Positions 27,400-34,735 of a DNA stretch of 64,000 nt are shown here, piece by piece. Position 1 is the stretch's first letter. The number at the start of each line of letters is the position of its first letter. The notes beneath the pieces were generated by a model. The model worked only from the letters and a program-made list of their open reading frames with translations, did no database searches and was not told the DNA's origin. This DNA is from Methylobacterium aerolatum (lineage in GTDB: Bacteria > Pseudomonadota > Alphaproteobacteria > Rhizobiales > Beijerinckiaceae). The translations under genes and the position numbers were made by a program. The stretch is from contig NZ_BPQE01000006.1 in the NCBI RefSeq assembly GCF_022179085.1, positions 1 to 64,000 of the forward strand. Direction: 5' to 3'.

Positions 27400-27576
27400 A
27401 GGAGCGGGAACAGCGGACAGCCACTGTCCGACCCAAACCCGACGGAGCCGACCACCGGACTGGCGCTCGCAAGCGGACGCTGAGCCCGGACGCAAAATAT
27501 CTCGCTTCCGCTGCATCCGATCACCCAGCCCATGGCTAGCGCCGTCGATGCCGATCCGCGGCAGATGGAGAGCACC

Positions 27577-28356
27577 ATGCGACTGAACCTGATCGCTGCA
27601 ACCCTCTTGGCCGGCACTTGCTTTGGATCGGTCGCGCATGCCGACATCGTCGCAGCGCTCGTCGGCGACGCCACACTGGCGCACGTCGACACAGCCGTGA
27701 AGACGGTTACGAAGACGGTGACGATCACCGGGATCGGCGGCAGTGTCCTCGGCATCGACGTCCGGCCGGCCGATGGCATGCTCTACGCAGTGATCTCGGA
27801 CGGCAGCGTCGTCACGGTCGATCCGATGTCGGGCAAGGCCACGGCGAAATCGAAGCTCGATACGACGCTGGCCTCCGGCACTTCGGCCACGGTCGATTTC
27901 AATCCCGTCGCCGACCGTCTGCGCATCATCGGCTCGGATGGGACCAATCTCCGCGCCAACGTCGACGACGGCAAGGTCACGAAGGACGGCCAGCTCACGT
28001 TCGCCGAGACCGACACCATGAAGGGCAAGACCCCGAAGGTGATGGCGGGCGCCTACACCAATGCCTTCAAGGGCACCAAAGAGACGGCTCTCTACGACAT
28101 CGAGGCCTCCGGCGCGCTACTGAAGCAGGCTCCGCCGAACGACGGTATCCTGAACACCGTCGGCCTGCTCGGCATGTCCGGCGAGGCGGTCGCCTTCGAC
28201 ATCGTGTCAGACGGACAGGGTGGCAACCAGGCCTGGGCCATGGCGGGCGACACGCTGTACAAGGTGGATCTCGCCACTGGGAAGGGCGAGGCGGTTGCCA
28301 AGATCGGTGGCGTGTCCGGCAAGGTCCGTGACATCGCCATCCTGCCCAAGTCCTAG
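27577..28356 (+). CDS. Exported DUF4394 protein
   Basis: Protein of 259 aa with signal peptide (MRLNLIAATLLAGTCFGSVAHA). The mature part is beta-propeller-like DUF4394, with motifs LGIDVRPADGMLYAV, ATVDFNPVADRLRIIGSDG, NLRANVDDG and GGNQAWAMAGDTLYKVDLATG. The family is usually next to an ECF sigma and anti-sigma pair, as here. It may be a sensor or structural partner on the periplasmic side, but its function is not established. The ATG at 27577 follows GGAGAG. It lies 59 bp upstream of the sigma gene and is likely co-transcribed. Confidence 0.88.
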   Translation: MRLNLIAATLLAGTCFGSVAHADIVAALVGDATLAHVDTAVKTVTKTVTITGIGGSVLGIDVRPADGMLYAVISDGSVVTVDPMSGKATAKSKLDTTLASGTSATVDFNPVADRLRIIGSDGTNLRANVDDGKVTKDGQLTFAETDTMKGKTPKVMAGAYTNAFKGTKETALYDIEASGALLKQAPPNDGILNTVGLLGMSGEAVAFDIVSDGQGGNQAWAMAGDTLYKVDLATGKGEAVAKIGGVSGKVRDIAILPKS

Positions 28357-28415
28357 TTCGCTCCGCAGATGCAGGACCGGCCAGATTGCCGGTCCTGCCG
28401 AGTTCCGGGAGGATC

Positions 28416-28955
28416 ATGGAGCCGTTCGATCATGCGTCCGCCCTGAAGGGCTGCGCCCGCCAAGACCCCGCGGCGTTGCGTCGACTCTATGACCGGGAGG
28501 CCGGGTTCCTGCTCGCCGTCGCGCTCAGGATCGTCCGGCGGCGTGACGTTGCCGTCGACGTCCTCCACGACGCGTTTCTCGACATTTGGGAGCGTGCCGG
28601 CAGCTTCGACAGCAGTCGCGGGACGGGTCGCGCCTGGATCACCAGCATCGTGCGATACCGCGCGCTGAAGTATATCCGCGCAGCAAGCCGAGAGACGGAT
28701 ATCGATGCGGTGACGGTGGCGGAGATCGTCGACGCCGCGCCCGATCCGTTCGCCGCGCTGGCGGCGTCGCAGGACGGCGTGCGCCTGCACGGCTGCCTCG
28801 CACGGCTCGGCGCCGATAAACGGCAAGTGATCCTGCTCGCCTACGTCGATGGACTGTCGCAGTCGGAGATAGCCGAGCGGCTGGCAACGCCGCTCGGGAC
28901 TGTGAAGGCGTGGGTCCGCCGCAGCCTCATCGCCCTGAAGGATTGCCTGTCATGA
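28416..28955 (+). CDS. ECF-family RNA polymerase sigma factor
   Basis: Group 4 sigma factor of 179 aa. Region 2 runs about residues 15-80 (LRRLYDREAGFLLAVALRIV, VLHDAFLDIWERAG, GRAWITSIVRYRALKYIR). Region 4 is about 115-175 (LARLGADKRQVILLAYVDGL, SQSEIAERLATPLGTVKAWV). The ATG at 28416 is chosen for GGGAGGA just upstream. Its stop overlaps the anti-sigma start (ATGA). It resembles ECF factors paired with RskA-type anti-sigmas. The triggering stress is not visible. Confidence 0.92.
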   Translation: MEPFDHASALKGCARQDPAALRRLYDREAGFLLAVALRIVRRRDVAVDVLHDAFLDIWERAGSFDSSRGTGRAWITSIVRYRALKYIRAASRETDIDAVTVAEIVDAAPDPFAALAASQDGVRLHGCLARLGADKRQVILLAYVDGLSQSEIAERLATPLGTVKAWVRRSLIALKDCLS

Positions 28956-29719
28956 TCCCGAGCAATCCGGCAGACCGCGATGTCCTGGCGGGCGAATACG
29001 TCCTTGGCCTGCTGGATGCGGTGGCGATGGCGGACGTCGAGCAAGCCCTGCGTACCGATGCAGATCTCGCGCGCCGCGTCGCTTTCTGGGAGGAGCAACT
29101 GCTGCCGGCGTCCTCTGCCCTCGGGAAGGCGGAGGTCGATTCGGCACAATGGGCACGCATCGAGCAGGCCCTCGCGACGCGCCGGCAGGCGCTCGATCGA
29201 AGCACGCCTCCCGCGCTAACGCGTTCGAAGTCCGGAATGATGCGGGCGGCGTGGCGAAGCCCCACGCTGTGGCGGACCACGACTGGTCTCGCTTCTGCTG
29301 CCGCCCTCGTTCTAGCGATCCTGCTGAGCCGCATGTCAGCGCCTGCCGAGAGCCCAACGCGCTACTTCGCGATCTTGCAGAGTCGCGACACCCTCGGTCA
29401 GGAGAGCGGCCCAGGATGGCTCATCCAGATTGCCCAGAATGGCACCGTCCGGTCGCTGCCGCTGGTTGATGTGCAGCCGGGAAGCGGGCGCGCGCTGCAG
29501 CTCTGGACGCTGTGGGACCAAGCTCGCGGCCCAGTTTCCCTCGGCGTGCTACCCCCGGGTGGAGCGATCCGCCTGCCGCCGGAACGGCTGGAGGCCATCG
29601 GAGATGGGCAACTGTTCGAGATTACGCTGGAACCTGAGGCAGGCTCCCCCATCGGTCGGCCGACGGGCCGAATCCTGTTCATCGGTCGCGCAAAAGGAGC
29701 CGCCACGCAGGCGCTGTGA
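28952..29719 (+). CDS. RskA-type membrane anti-sigma factor
   Basis: Anti-sigma factor of 255 aa. The cytoplasmic N-terminal sigma-binding domain starts DVLAGEYVLGLLDAVAMADV. A single TM is at about residues 110-128 (LASAAALVLAILLSRMS), and the periplasmic RskA-like C-terminal domain contains GRALQLWTLWDQARGPVSLG and LPPERLEAI. It holds the partner sigma factor inactive at the membrane until a signal releases it. Start ATG 28952 overlaps the sigma stop (ATGA), so the two are made in step. Confidence 0.92.
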   Translation: MIPSNPADRDVLAGEYVLGLLDAVAMADVEQALRTDADLARRVAFWEEQLLPASSALGKAEVDSAQWARIEQALATRRQALDRSTPPALTRSKSGMMRAAWRSPTLWRTTTGLASAAALVLAILLSRMSAPAESPTRYFAILQSRDTLGQESGPGWLIQIAQNGTVRSLPLVDVQPGSGRALQLWTLWDQARGPVSLGVLPPGGAIRLPPERLEAIGDGQLFEITLEPEAGSPIGRPTGRILFIGRAKGAATQAL

Positions 29720-29912
29720 TGCGGCGAGCATGACGCCCGCAGCCAAGGGGGTAGAGCGGCGCGCCGCATCTCCGGCCGCTGCGAGGCGTCGCGTATCCGG
29801 GATAGATGCGACGCGACCGGCCGGATCGAGAGCGGCTCGTCTTTCCCGGCATTGGATGCGTCACGCGTGGCAGCTATTCAAATAAGGGAGATGTGGCGAG
29901 GCAGGGCGTTTC

Positions 29913-31088
29913 ATGCGTGTTGATGCTTTCTGTAGGGTAGCCCTTTTCTCGCTGGTTCTGCTGCACGCTGGCGGCGCCTCAGCCGGGGAGGAGCGATCCG
30001 TCCTGATCGCGGGTCTCGACGGCAAGACGTTCTTCCGGCCCGATGGCCCGGTGAACGGGCCGAACGGCCACGATGGACTCGCCGTCATCGACATCTTGGA
30101 TCCGGCCCGGCCGCGTCTCGCGCACGTCGTCAAGCTCGATACCTCCGTCTACGGGCCGCCGACCAACCTGCAGATCACGCCGGACGGCCGGCTCGGCCTC
30201 GTCACCAGCCCCGTCACCATGCGGCAGGAGGGCGAGAACTGGTGGGCGCAGCCGGACGACCGCCTGCACGTCGTCGATCTCGCCGCCGTGCCACCTGTCC
30301 TGATCGAGACGATCCGCGTTGGCCGGCAGCCCTCCGGTGTCGCGATCGCCAGGACCGGCGGCGTTGCGCTGGTGGCCAACCGCGAAAGCCGCAGCGTGTC
30401 CGTCCTGGCGATCCGGGATGGACGCGTCACCGTTGAGTCCGAGGTCGATGTTGGGGCCGAGGCCGCCGCGGTCGCGCTGGCGCCGGATGGGCGCCGAGCG
30501 TTCGTCGCCAAGAACAAGGCCGGCACGGTCGGCGTGCTGACCGAGGAAAACGGCCGGTGGCGCCATGATCCGGCCCTGGACATGCCGGTCGGCCCCGGCA
30601 CCTACGGGCTGGAGGTGACGCCGGACGGGGCCTTCGCCCTCTCCAGCAACGTCGGCCCCACGCCGAGCGACGGCCACGCCGACACGGTCGCACTCATCCG
30701 GGCCGGCGCCACGCTTCCCGTGGTGCTCGATGTCGTGGGTGTCGGCGACACCGCCGAGACCCTGGCGATCAGCCCGGACGGCCGCTACGCGGCGATCGCT
30801 GTCGTGAAGGGCTCGGCCGCGCCCAAGGCAAGCTCGGCCTACACCCTGGACAGCGCGGTCGTGCTGATCGCGATCCTGCCAGAGGGACGGCTGCGCGTCC
30901 TCGGCCACGCGCCGGCTGGCGCGGTGGTCCAGGGCATCGCCTTCGATCCGAGCGGGACCTACGTCTACATTTGTAACTACACCGACCGCAGTCTCGGCGT
31001 GTACCGGATCGAGGGAGACATGATCCGGGAGACGGGCTTCCGCTTGCCACTCCCAGGCCAACCGGCCTCGTTGCGCGGCCGTCCCTGA
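29913..31088 (+). CDS. Periplasmic YVTN-type beta-propeller protein
   Basis: Protein of 391 aa with signal peptide (VALFSLVLLHAGGASAGE). Repeated propeller blades carry the YVTN/lactonase-like pattern: NLQITPDGRLGLVTSPV, VGRQPSGVAIARTGGVALVA, AVALAPDGRRAFVAKNKAG, LEVTPDGAFALSSNVG, LAISPDGRYAAIAVV and GIAFDPSGTYVYICNYTD. It is convergent with soxA (13 bp between the stops), so it may relate to the Sox locus. No active-site residues point to a reaction; a binding role is likely. Confidence 0.8.
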   Translation: MRVDAFCRVALFSLVLLHAGGASAGEERSVLIAGLDGKTFFRPDGPVNGPNGHDGLAVIDILDPARPRLAHVVKLDTSVYGPPTNLQITPDGRLGLVTSPVTMRQEGENWWAQPDDRLHVVDLAAVPPVLIETIRVGRQPSGVAIARTGGVALVANRESRSVSVLAIRDGRVTVESEVDVGAEAAAVALAPDGRRAFVAKNKAGTVGVLTEENGRWRHDPALDMPVGPGTYGLEVTPDGAFALSSNVGPTPSDGHADTVALIRAGATLPVVLDVVGVGDTAETLAISPDGRYAAIAVVKGSAAPKASSAYTLDSAVVLIAILPEGRLRVLGHAPAGAVVQGIAFDPSGTYVYICNYTDRSLGVYRIEGDMIRETGFRLPLPGQPASLRGRP

Positions 31089-31101
31089 CGGGCCCTGCCG
31101 A

Positions 31102-31893
31102 TCACGGCCGCACGGCCGGCGACTCCAGCGGCAGCGGGGCGGCCCGGGTCGCGAGGTAGAGTTCGAGCGCGAGATATTCCGGCGCGCCATACGTGAAGGG
31201 TTCTGCGCGCATGCCGCTGAGGCAGTTGCGCAGGCGTCGTTGTAACGAGCCGACACTCTGCCACTCGAGGCGGTAGAGCGGATAGCCGGTTGGTTGTCCC
31301 TGGGGGATCACCGCCGCGCCGAGGCGGCGACCCCAATGGTCGTCGTGGCAGACCGCGCAGGACAGGCCAAGCTGACCCTGACGCGCCTCGAACAGCGCGC
31401 GGCCCTCCGCCCGGGCGGGATCGAGCCGGGCATCGTCCGGTGGGGCCATCGGCAGACCGCGGGATTGCGCGGCAACGAAGGCTGTGAGTGCCAGCAGGTC
31501 AGGGCTCTCGTAGGCGAGAGGCTCGGCCCCCTGATGCTCGCGCCGGCACACATTCACCCGTCCCTGCAGGTCGATGGGCTTATCCGTCCGCGCGTCCCAC
31601 GCAGGATAACGAGCCGCGACGCCCCGCATCGTGGACGAGGCCACGCCGTGGCAGCCGGCACAGGCGGGGCCGCCGGAGGGAGGCGCCTTCGTCCAGAGGT
31701 CTTCCCCATCTGCGACCGCGAGCATGCCGGGATTGGCCCCGTCGTCCCGCTGCATCGCCTGGATCTCGGGGCTCATCTGGTCGAAGCCCGAGCGCCGCTC
31801 AGCCTGTGGAATTGGCTCCGCCCCTGCAAGAGTGTGGGAGAGGAGCAGCCCGATGAGCGCCATCGGCAGCAAGCTCCCTGAGCGGCGCAACAT
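31102..31893 (-). CDS. soxA: SoxA, diheme c-type cytochrome of SoxAX
   Basis: Catalytic subunit of SoxAX, which joins thiosulfate to the SoxY cysteine in the periplasm. 263 aa with a signal peptide (LPMALIGLLLSHTLAGA). The SoxA opening RSGFDQMSPEIQAMQRDD is clear. Two heme sites are present, CAGCH and CAVCH. Conserved IDLQGRVNVCRREHQ, IPQGQPTGYPLYRLEWQ and RNCLSGMRAEPF follow; the last Cys matches the active-site cysteine persulfide ligand. It is the last gene of the operon, 8 bp after soxZ. Confidence 0.93.
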   Translation of the reverse strand: MLRRSGSLLPMALIGLLLSHTLAGAEPIPQAERRSGFDQMSPEIQAMQRDDGANPGMLAVADGEDLWTKAPPSGGPACAGCHGVASSTMRGVAARYPAWDARTDKPIDLQGRVNVCRREHQGAEPLAYESPDLLALTAFVAAQSRGLPMAPPDDARLDPARAEGRALFEARQGQLGLSCAVCHDDHWGRRLGAAVIPQGQPTGYPLYRLEWQSVGSLQRRLRNCLSGMRAEPFTYGAPEYLALELYLATRAAPLPLESPAVRP

Positions 31894-31901
31894 GGCCGGG
31901 C

Positions 31902-32222
31902 TCAGGCTACGGTGATCGTTGCAGACTCAGTCTGGTCGAAACCGCCATCGCCGCGCCACGTGAAGCTGAAGCGCCCGCTGCGTGTCGCGACCCAGGTGAA
32001 GGTCAGATACGGGTTGGCCGCCGAGGCGGGAAACAACTCGGCCCGGAAGATCTCCTCGTCCTCGAAGCGGCAGATGAATTCCGTCACGATGCTGCGCGGC
32101 AGGATGCGGCCGTCCGTGCCGGGGCGGAAGCCCGTCTCCATCGGATGCGAGATCAGCGTCTTGATCGTGATCGTGTCGCCGGGCTTGGCGGTCTTGGGCA
32201 CGTTGATCAGCGTCCGGGCCAT
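31902..32222 (-). CDS. soxZ: SoxZ, sulfur-carrier partner
   Basis: Protein of 106 aa that pairs with SoxY as the SoxYZ carrier. It has the family pattern: KPGDTITIKTLISHPMETGF, IVTEFICRFEDEEIFRAELF, ANPYLTFTWVATRSGRFSFT and W-x-DGGFDQTESATITVA. It has no signal peptide, as usual: it travels with Tat-exported SoxY. The ATG at 32222 is 5 bp after the soxY stop. A longer upstream frame is rejected because it would run through soxY. Confidence 0.93.
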   Translation of the reverse strand: MARTLINVPKTAKPGDTITIKTLISHPMETGFRPGTDGRILPRSIVTEFICRFEDEEIFRAELFPASAANPYLTFTWVATRSGRFSFTWRGDGGFDQTESATITVA

Positions 32223-32227
32223 CGGCG

Positions 32228-32716
32228 TCAGCCCTCCAGGCAGGCGGCGAGCGTCACGATGGCGTCCGCGCTCGCCGACCAATAGGTGCCGTCGCTCATC
32301 TCGGCGATGGCGGTGATGCGCTGCGTGTCCGCGAGCCGGATGCGGGTCGCGACCTGCGCGTGACCGGCGCCCGGACGCAGGTGGATCGTGATGACGTTCG
32401 GCTGCGGGTTCTTCTCGTTGAACACGCCGATCCGGCGGACATGGTCTTCGGGCGTCATCGCGCTCTCGACGCTCACTGAAAGCGGCACCGTGTTGCCGTT
32501 CTCCACAAGCGGCGGCAGGTCGAGCGTCACCCGGCCCGGCCGGATCGGATTGTCGCCCGCGAAGCGCCGGATGGCGGATTCCGTCGTTTCCGTGCGCGGT
32601 AGCGCCGTCGCGGCGGCAGCGGGGCGCAAGGCGATGGCGAGCGCGGTCCCGGCCGCCCCAGCGAGCACGCCGCGTCGGTCCACCGCACGCGCGCTCCGTC
32701 CCCTGTGCCCGATCAT
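32228..32716 (-). CDS. soxY: SoxY, substrate-carrying subunit with atypical C-terminus
   Basis: Protein of 162 aa that carries sulfur intermediates on a C-terminal cysteine. A Tat signal is at the N-terminus (VDRRGVLAGAAGTALAIALR). SoxY core: MTPEDHVRRIGVFNEKNPQP, VITIHLRPGAGHAQVATRIR, LADTQRITAIAEMSDGTYW. The usual GGCGG tail is replaced: the protein ends VTLAACLEG, so the cysteine stays but is followed by three residues, not two glycines. It overlaps soxX by ATGA at 32713-32716. Confidence 0.92.
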   Translation of the reverse strand: MIGHRGRSARAVDRRGVLAGAAGTALAIALRPAAAATALPRTETTESAIRRFAGDNPIRPGRVTLDLPPLVENGNTVPLSVSVESAMTPEDHVRRIGVFNEKNPQPNVITIHLRPGAGHAQVATRIRLADTQRITAIAEMSDGTYWSASADAIVTLAACLEG

Positions 32717-33183
32717 CGGCTTTCCCCGGATGCTTCCTCGCGCAGTGTCGCCAGGAAGGCGACGACGTCTTCGATTTCACTGGTGCTCAGGATCGTGCGC
32801 CCCTGCCACGCCCGTCCCACGCGGGCGAGCCCCGCCAGTGAGTAATAGGATGGCATGATCGTTTCCGGGTTCAACACCCGGCCGTCCACCAGCCGCAGCC
32901 GCAGCTGTCCCGGGCTCAACCGCCCGCCGACGCCCGTGAGATCCGGCGCGAGGTTGCCCTGGAACCGTTCCTCCGGGAAGGGTCCGGCATGGCAGAGAAG
33001 GCAGAGCCCACGGGCCCGGTCCGAGACGATGGCCCGGCCGCGCGCGGGATCGCCCGGCGCGCTGGTCAGGCTTTCGGGGATGGCGTCGCCGACGATCGTC
33101 GTGGGAACCAAGCCCTCCTCGGCCAGCGCCGGTAAGGTCATGAGGGCCAGAACGAGCAGGGCGGCCACGCGGCTCCGCCTCAT
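32713..33183 (-). CDS. soxX: SoxX, monoheme c-type cytochrome of SoxAX
   Basis: Protein of 156 aa with signal peptide (RVAALLVLALMTLPALA). One heme site CLLCH near residue 61, the axial Met probably in ETIMPSYY near 110, and a typical end (WQGRTILSTSEIEDVVAFLA). It takes electrons from SoxA to downstream cytochromes. The ATG at 33183 overlaps the flavoprotein stop by ATGA, and its stop overlaps soxY by ATGA. An upstream extension in the same frame lacks Sox character and lies antisense-like across the flavoprotein gene. Confidence 0.92.
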   Translation of the reverse strand: MRRSRVAALLVLALMTLPALAEEGLVPTTIVGDAIPESLTSAPGDPARGRAIVSDRARGLCLLCHAGPFPEERFQGNLAPDLTGVGGRLSPGQLRLRLVDGRVLNPETIMPSYYSLAGLARVGRAWQGRTILSTSEIEDVVAFLATLREEASGESR

Positions 33184-34442
33184 CCGAACACGTCCCGCGT
33201 GATCGTCCGGTACCAGCTCTCGCCATAGGCTGCCTCTTGCGCACGCACCGCGTCGGGCGCGTCGAGGGGACTGATGCCGCCTGCTCCCGGAACATCCGCG
33301 AGGAGGCCGTCGGTCGGACGGAAGACGCCCGCGATCGAGATGCCGTTGCCGGGCGCGACGAGGCTCCAACAGGTGTTGATCAGCTTCGGGCTCTCGGGCT
33401 CCCGTCCGGCCAGCAGATCGATCACCGCCTGGGCGCAGACCTTGGCTTGCGCGTTCGCCGAGAAGGCGGATTTCGGCATCGCCCCGCCGATGGCCGCGTC
33501 GCCGATGACATGAATGCCCGGCACGAGGTGCGATTCGAACGTCACGGGGTCGATGGGGCACCAGCCGCTGCGATCGGCGCAGCCCGCCTGCGCCGCGATG
33601 CGGCCGGCCCGCTGGGGCGGGATGATGCAGGCGACATCCGCCTTGACCTGGGCGAAGTCGGTGCGAACGATCATCGCTGTGGGATCGACTTCGGTCACCG
33701 CGCCGCCCGAGGCGAGCGGCACGTATTCGAGCACGTCCGGATAGAGCTTCGCCCACGCCGCCTCGAACAGCTTCTGCTTCGAGAACGTGTCCTTCGCGTC
33801 GAGCAGAACGAGCTTCGCCTTGGGCTTCCGGGTCTTCAGGAAATGGGCGATCAGGCTAGCGCGCTCATAGGGGCCGGGCGGGCAGCGATACGGGTTGGCG
33901 GGCGCCGAGAGAACCACCGTGCCGCCCTCCGGCATGGCCTCGAGCTGTCGGGCGAGGAGCACCGTCTGCGCTCCCGCCTTCCAGGCATGGGGCATCACCT
34001 CCGCGGCTTTCGCGTCGTAACTAGGCACCGCGTCGAAGCGAAGGTCGATGCCCGGTGACAGGATCAGGCGGTCATAGGGCAGCGTCATGCCATCGCCGAG
34101 AGTGACCCGGCGCGCCGCCGGATCGACGGAATTCGCCATCCCCCGCACGAAGCGCAGCCCGGCCCGCCCGAGGGCCTCATAACCGAAGGTCTGGGCTTCG
34201 ATGCCGCGCAGGCCCACGACGACCGCGTTGCTGCCCGTGCAGGCGACGTATCGCTCGGCTGCTTCGACCAGGGTCACGTCGACGCCGCCCGCCGCGAGGC
34301 AGCGCGCCGCCGTCGCGCCGCCGAACCCGGCGCCCACGACCACGACGCGTGGTGACGTGCCGCCAAGTGCGGGACGGGCCAGCGCAGCGGCCGCGGCTCC
34401 ACCGATCAGGGCACGCCGGCTCGGCGAGGGGGAAGCGCGCAT
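33180..34442 (-). CDS. soxF: FCSD-type flavoprotein (SoxF/FccB-like sulfide dehydrogenase)
   Basis: FAD-dependent oxidoreductase of 420 aa that oxidises sulfide with a cytochrome c partner. Tat signal (SPSRRALIGGAAAAALARPA). FAD-binding VVVVGAGFGGATAARCLA, plus a second GDAAIGGAMPKSAF FAD segment. The paired redox cysteines are in YRCPPGPYERAS near residue 186 and INTCWSLVAPGNGISIAGVF near 358. Start ATG 34442 shares one base with the upstream cytochrome stop. It probably works with that cytochrome or with SoxAX. fccB is an equally fair name. Confidence 0.88.
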   Translation of the reverse strand: MRASPSPSRRALIGGAAAAALARPALGGTSPRVVVVGAGFGGATAARCLAAGGVDVTLVEAAERYVACTGSNAVVVGLRGIEAQTFGYEALGRAGLRFVRGMANSVDPAARRVTLGDGMTLPYDRLILSPGIDLRFDAVPSYDAKAAEVMPHAWKAGAQTVLLARQLEAMPEGGTVVLSAPANPYRCPPGPYERASLIAHFLKTRKPKAKLVLLDAKDTFSKQKLFEAAWAKLYPDVLEYVPLASGGAVTEVDPTAMIVRTDFAQVKADVACIIPPQRAGRIAAQAGCADRSGWCPIDPVTFESHLVPGIHVIGDAAIGGAMPKSAFSANAQAKVCAQAVIDLLAGREPESPKLINTCWSLVAPGNGISIAGVFRPTDGLLADVPGAGGISPLDAPDAVRAQEAAYGESWYRTITRDVFG

Positions 34443-34735
34443 CACGGTTTCCCCTGCTCCGCGAACCAAGCAGCGATAGCTTGTGATTCCTGCGCGTCGA
34501 ACCCCTTCGCGATGCGGTTCATGATCGTTGCCGGGCGCGAGCCCGAGCGGAAGGCTTCGAGCGCGCCGGCGATCTCCGCCTCCGGTCGCCCCGCGAGGAC
34601 GCCCATGGCGGAGCCCTCGGCATGGCAGCCGGTGCAGGACGAGGCGCCGGGCGGCGGCCGCGTCCCGGCAGCGTCCGCGCCCCCTCCCCCGACGAGCAAG
34701 GCGGACAGAGTCAGCGCCGGAAGCAGGACCCTCAT
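34442..34735 (-). CDS. Small periplasmic cytochrome c
   Basis: Monoheme cytochrome of 97 aa. Signal peptide (MRVLLPALTLSALLVGGGGA), heme site SSCTGCHAEG near residue 34, and probable axial Met in ATIMNRIAKGF near 70. It overlaps the Mo-oxidoreductase gene upstream by ATGA and touches the flavoprotein gene downstream. It could be the SoxE/FccA partner of the flavoprotein or the electron acceptor of the Mo-enzyme; the position supports both, so no symbol is given. Confidence 0.88.
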   Translation of the reverse strand: MRVLLPALTLSALLVGGGGADAAGTRPPPGASSCTGCHAEGSAMGVLAGRPEAEIAGALEAFRSGSRPATIMNRIAKGFDAQESQAIAAWFAEQGKP

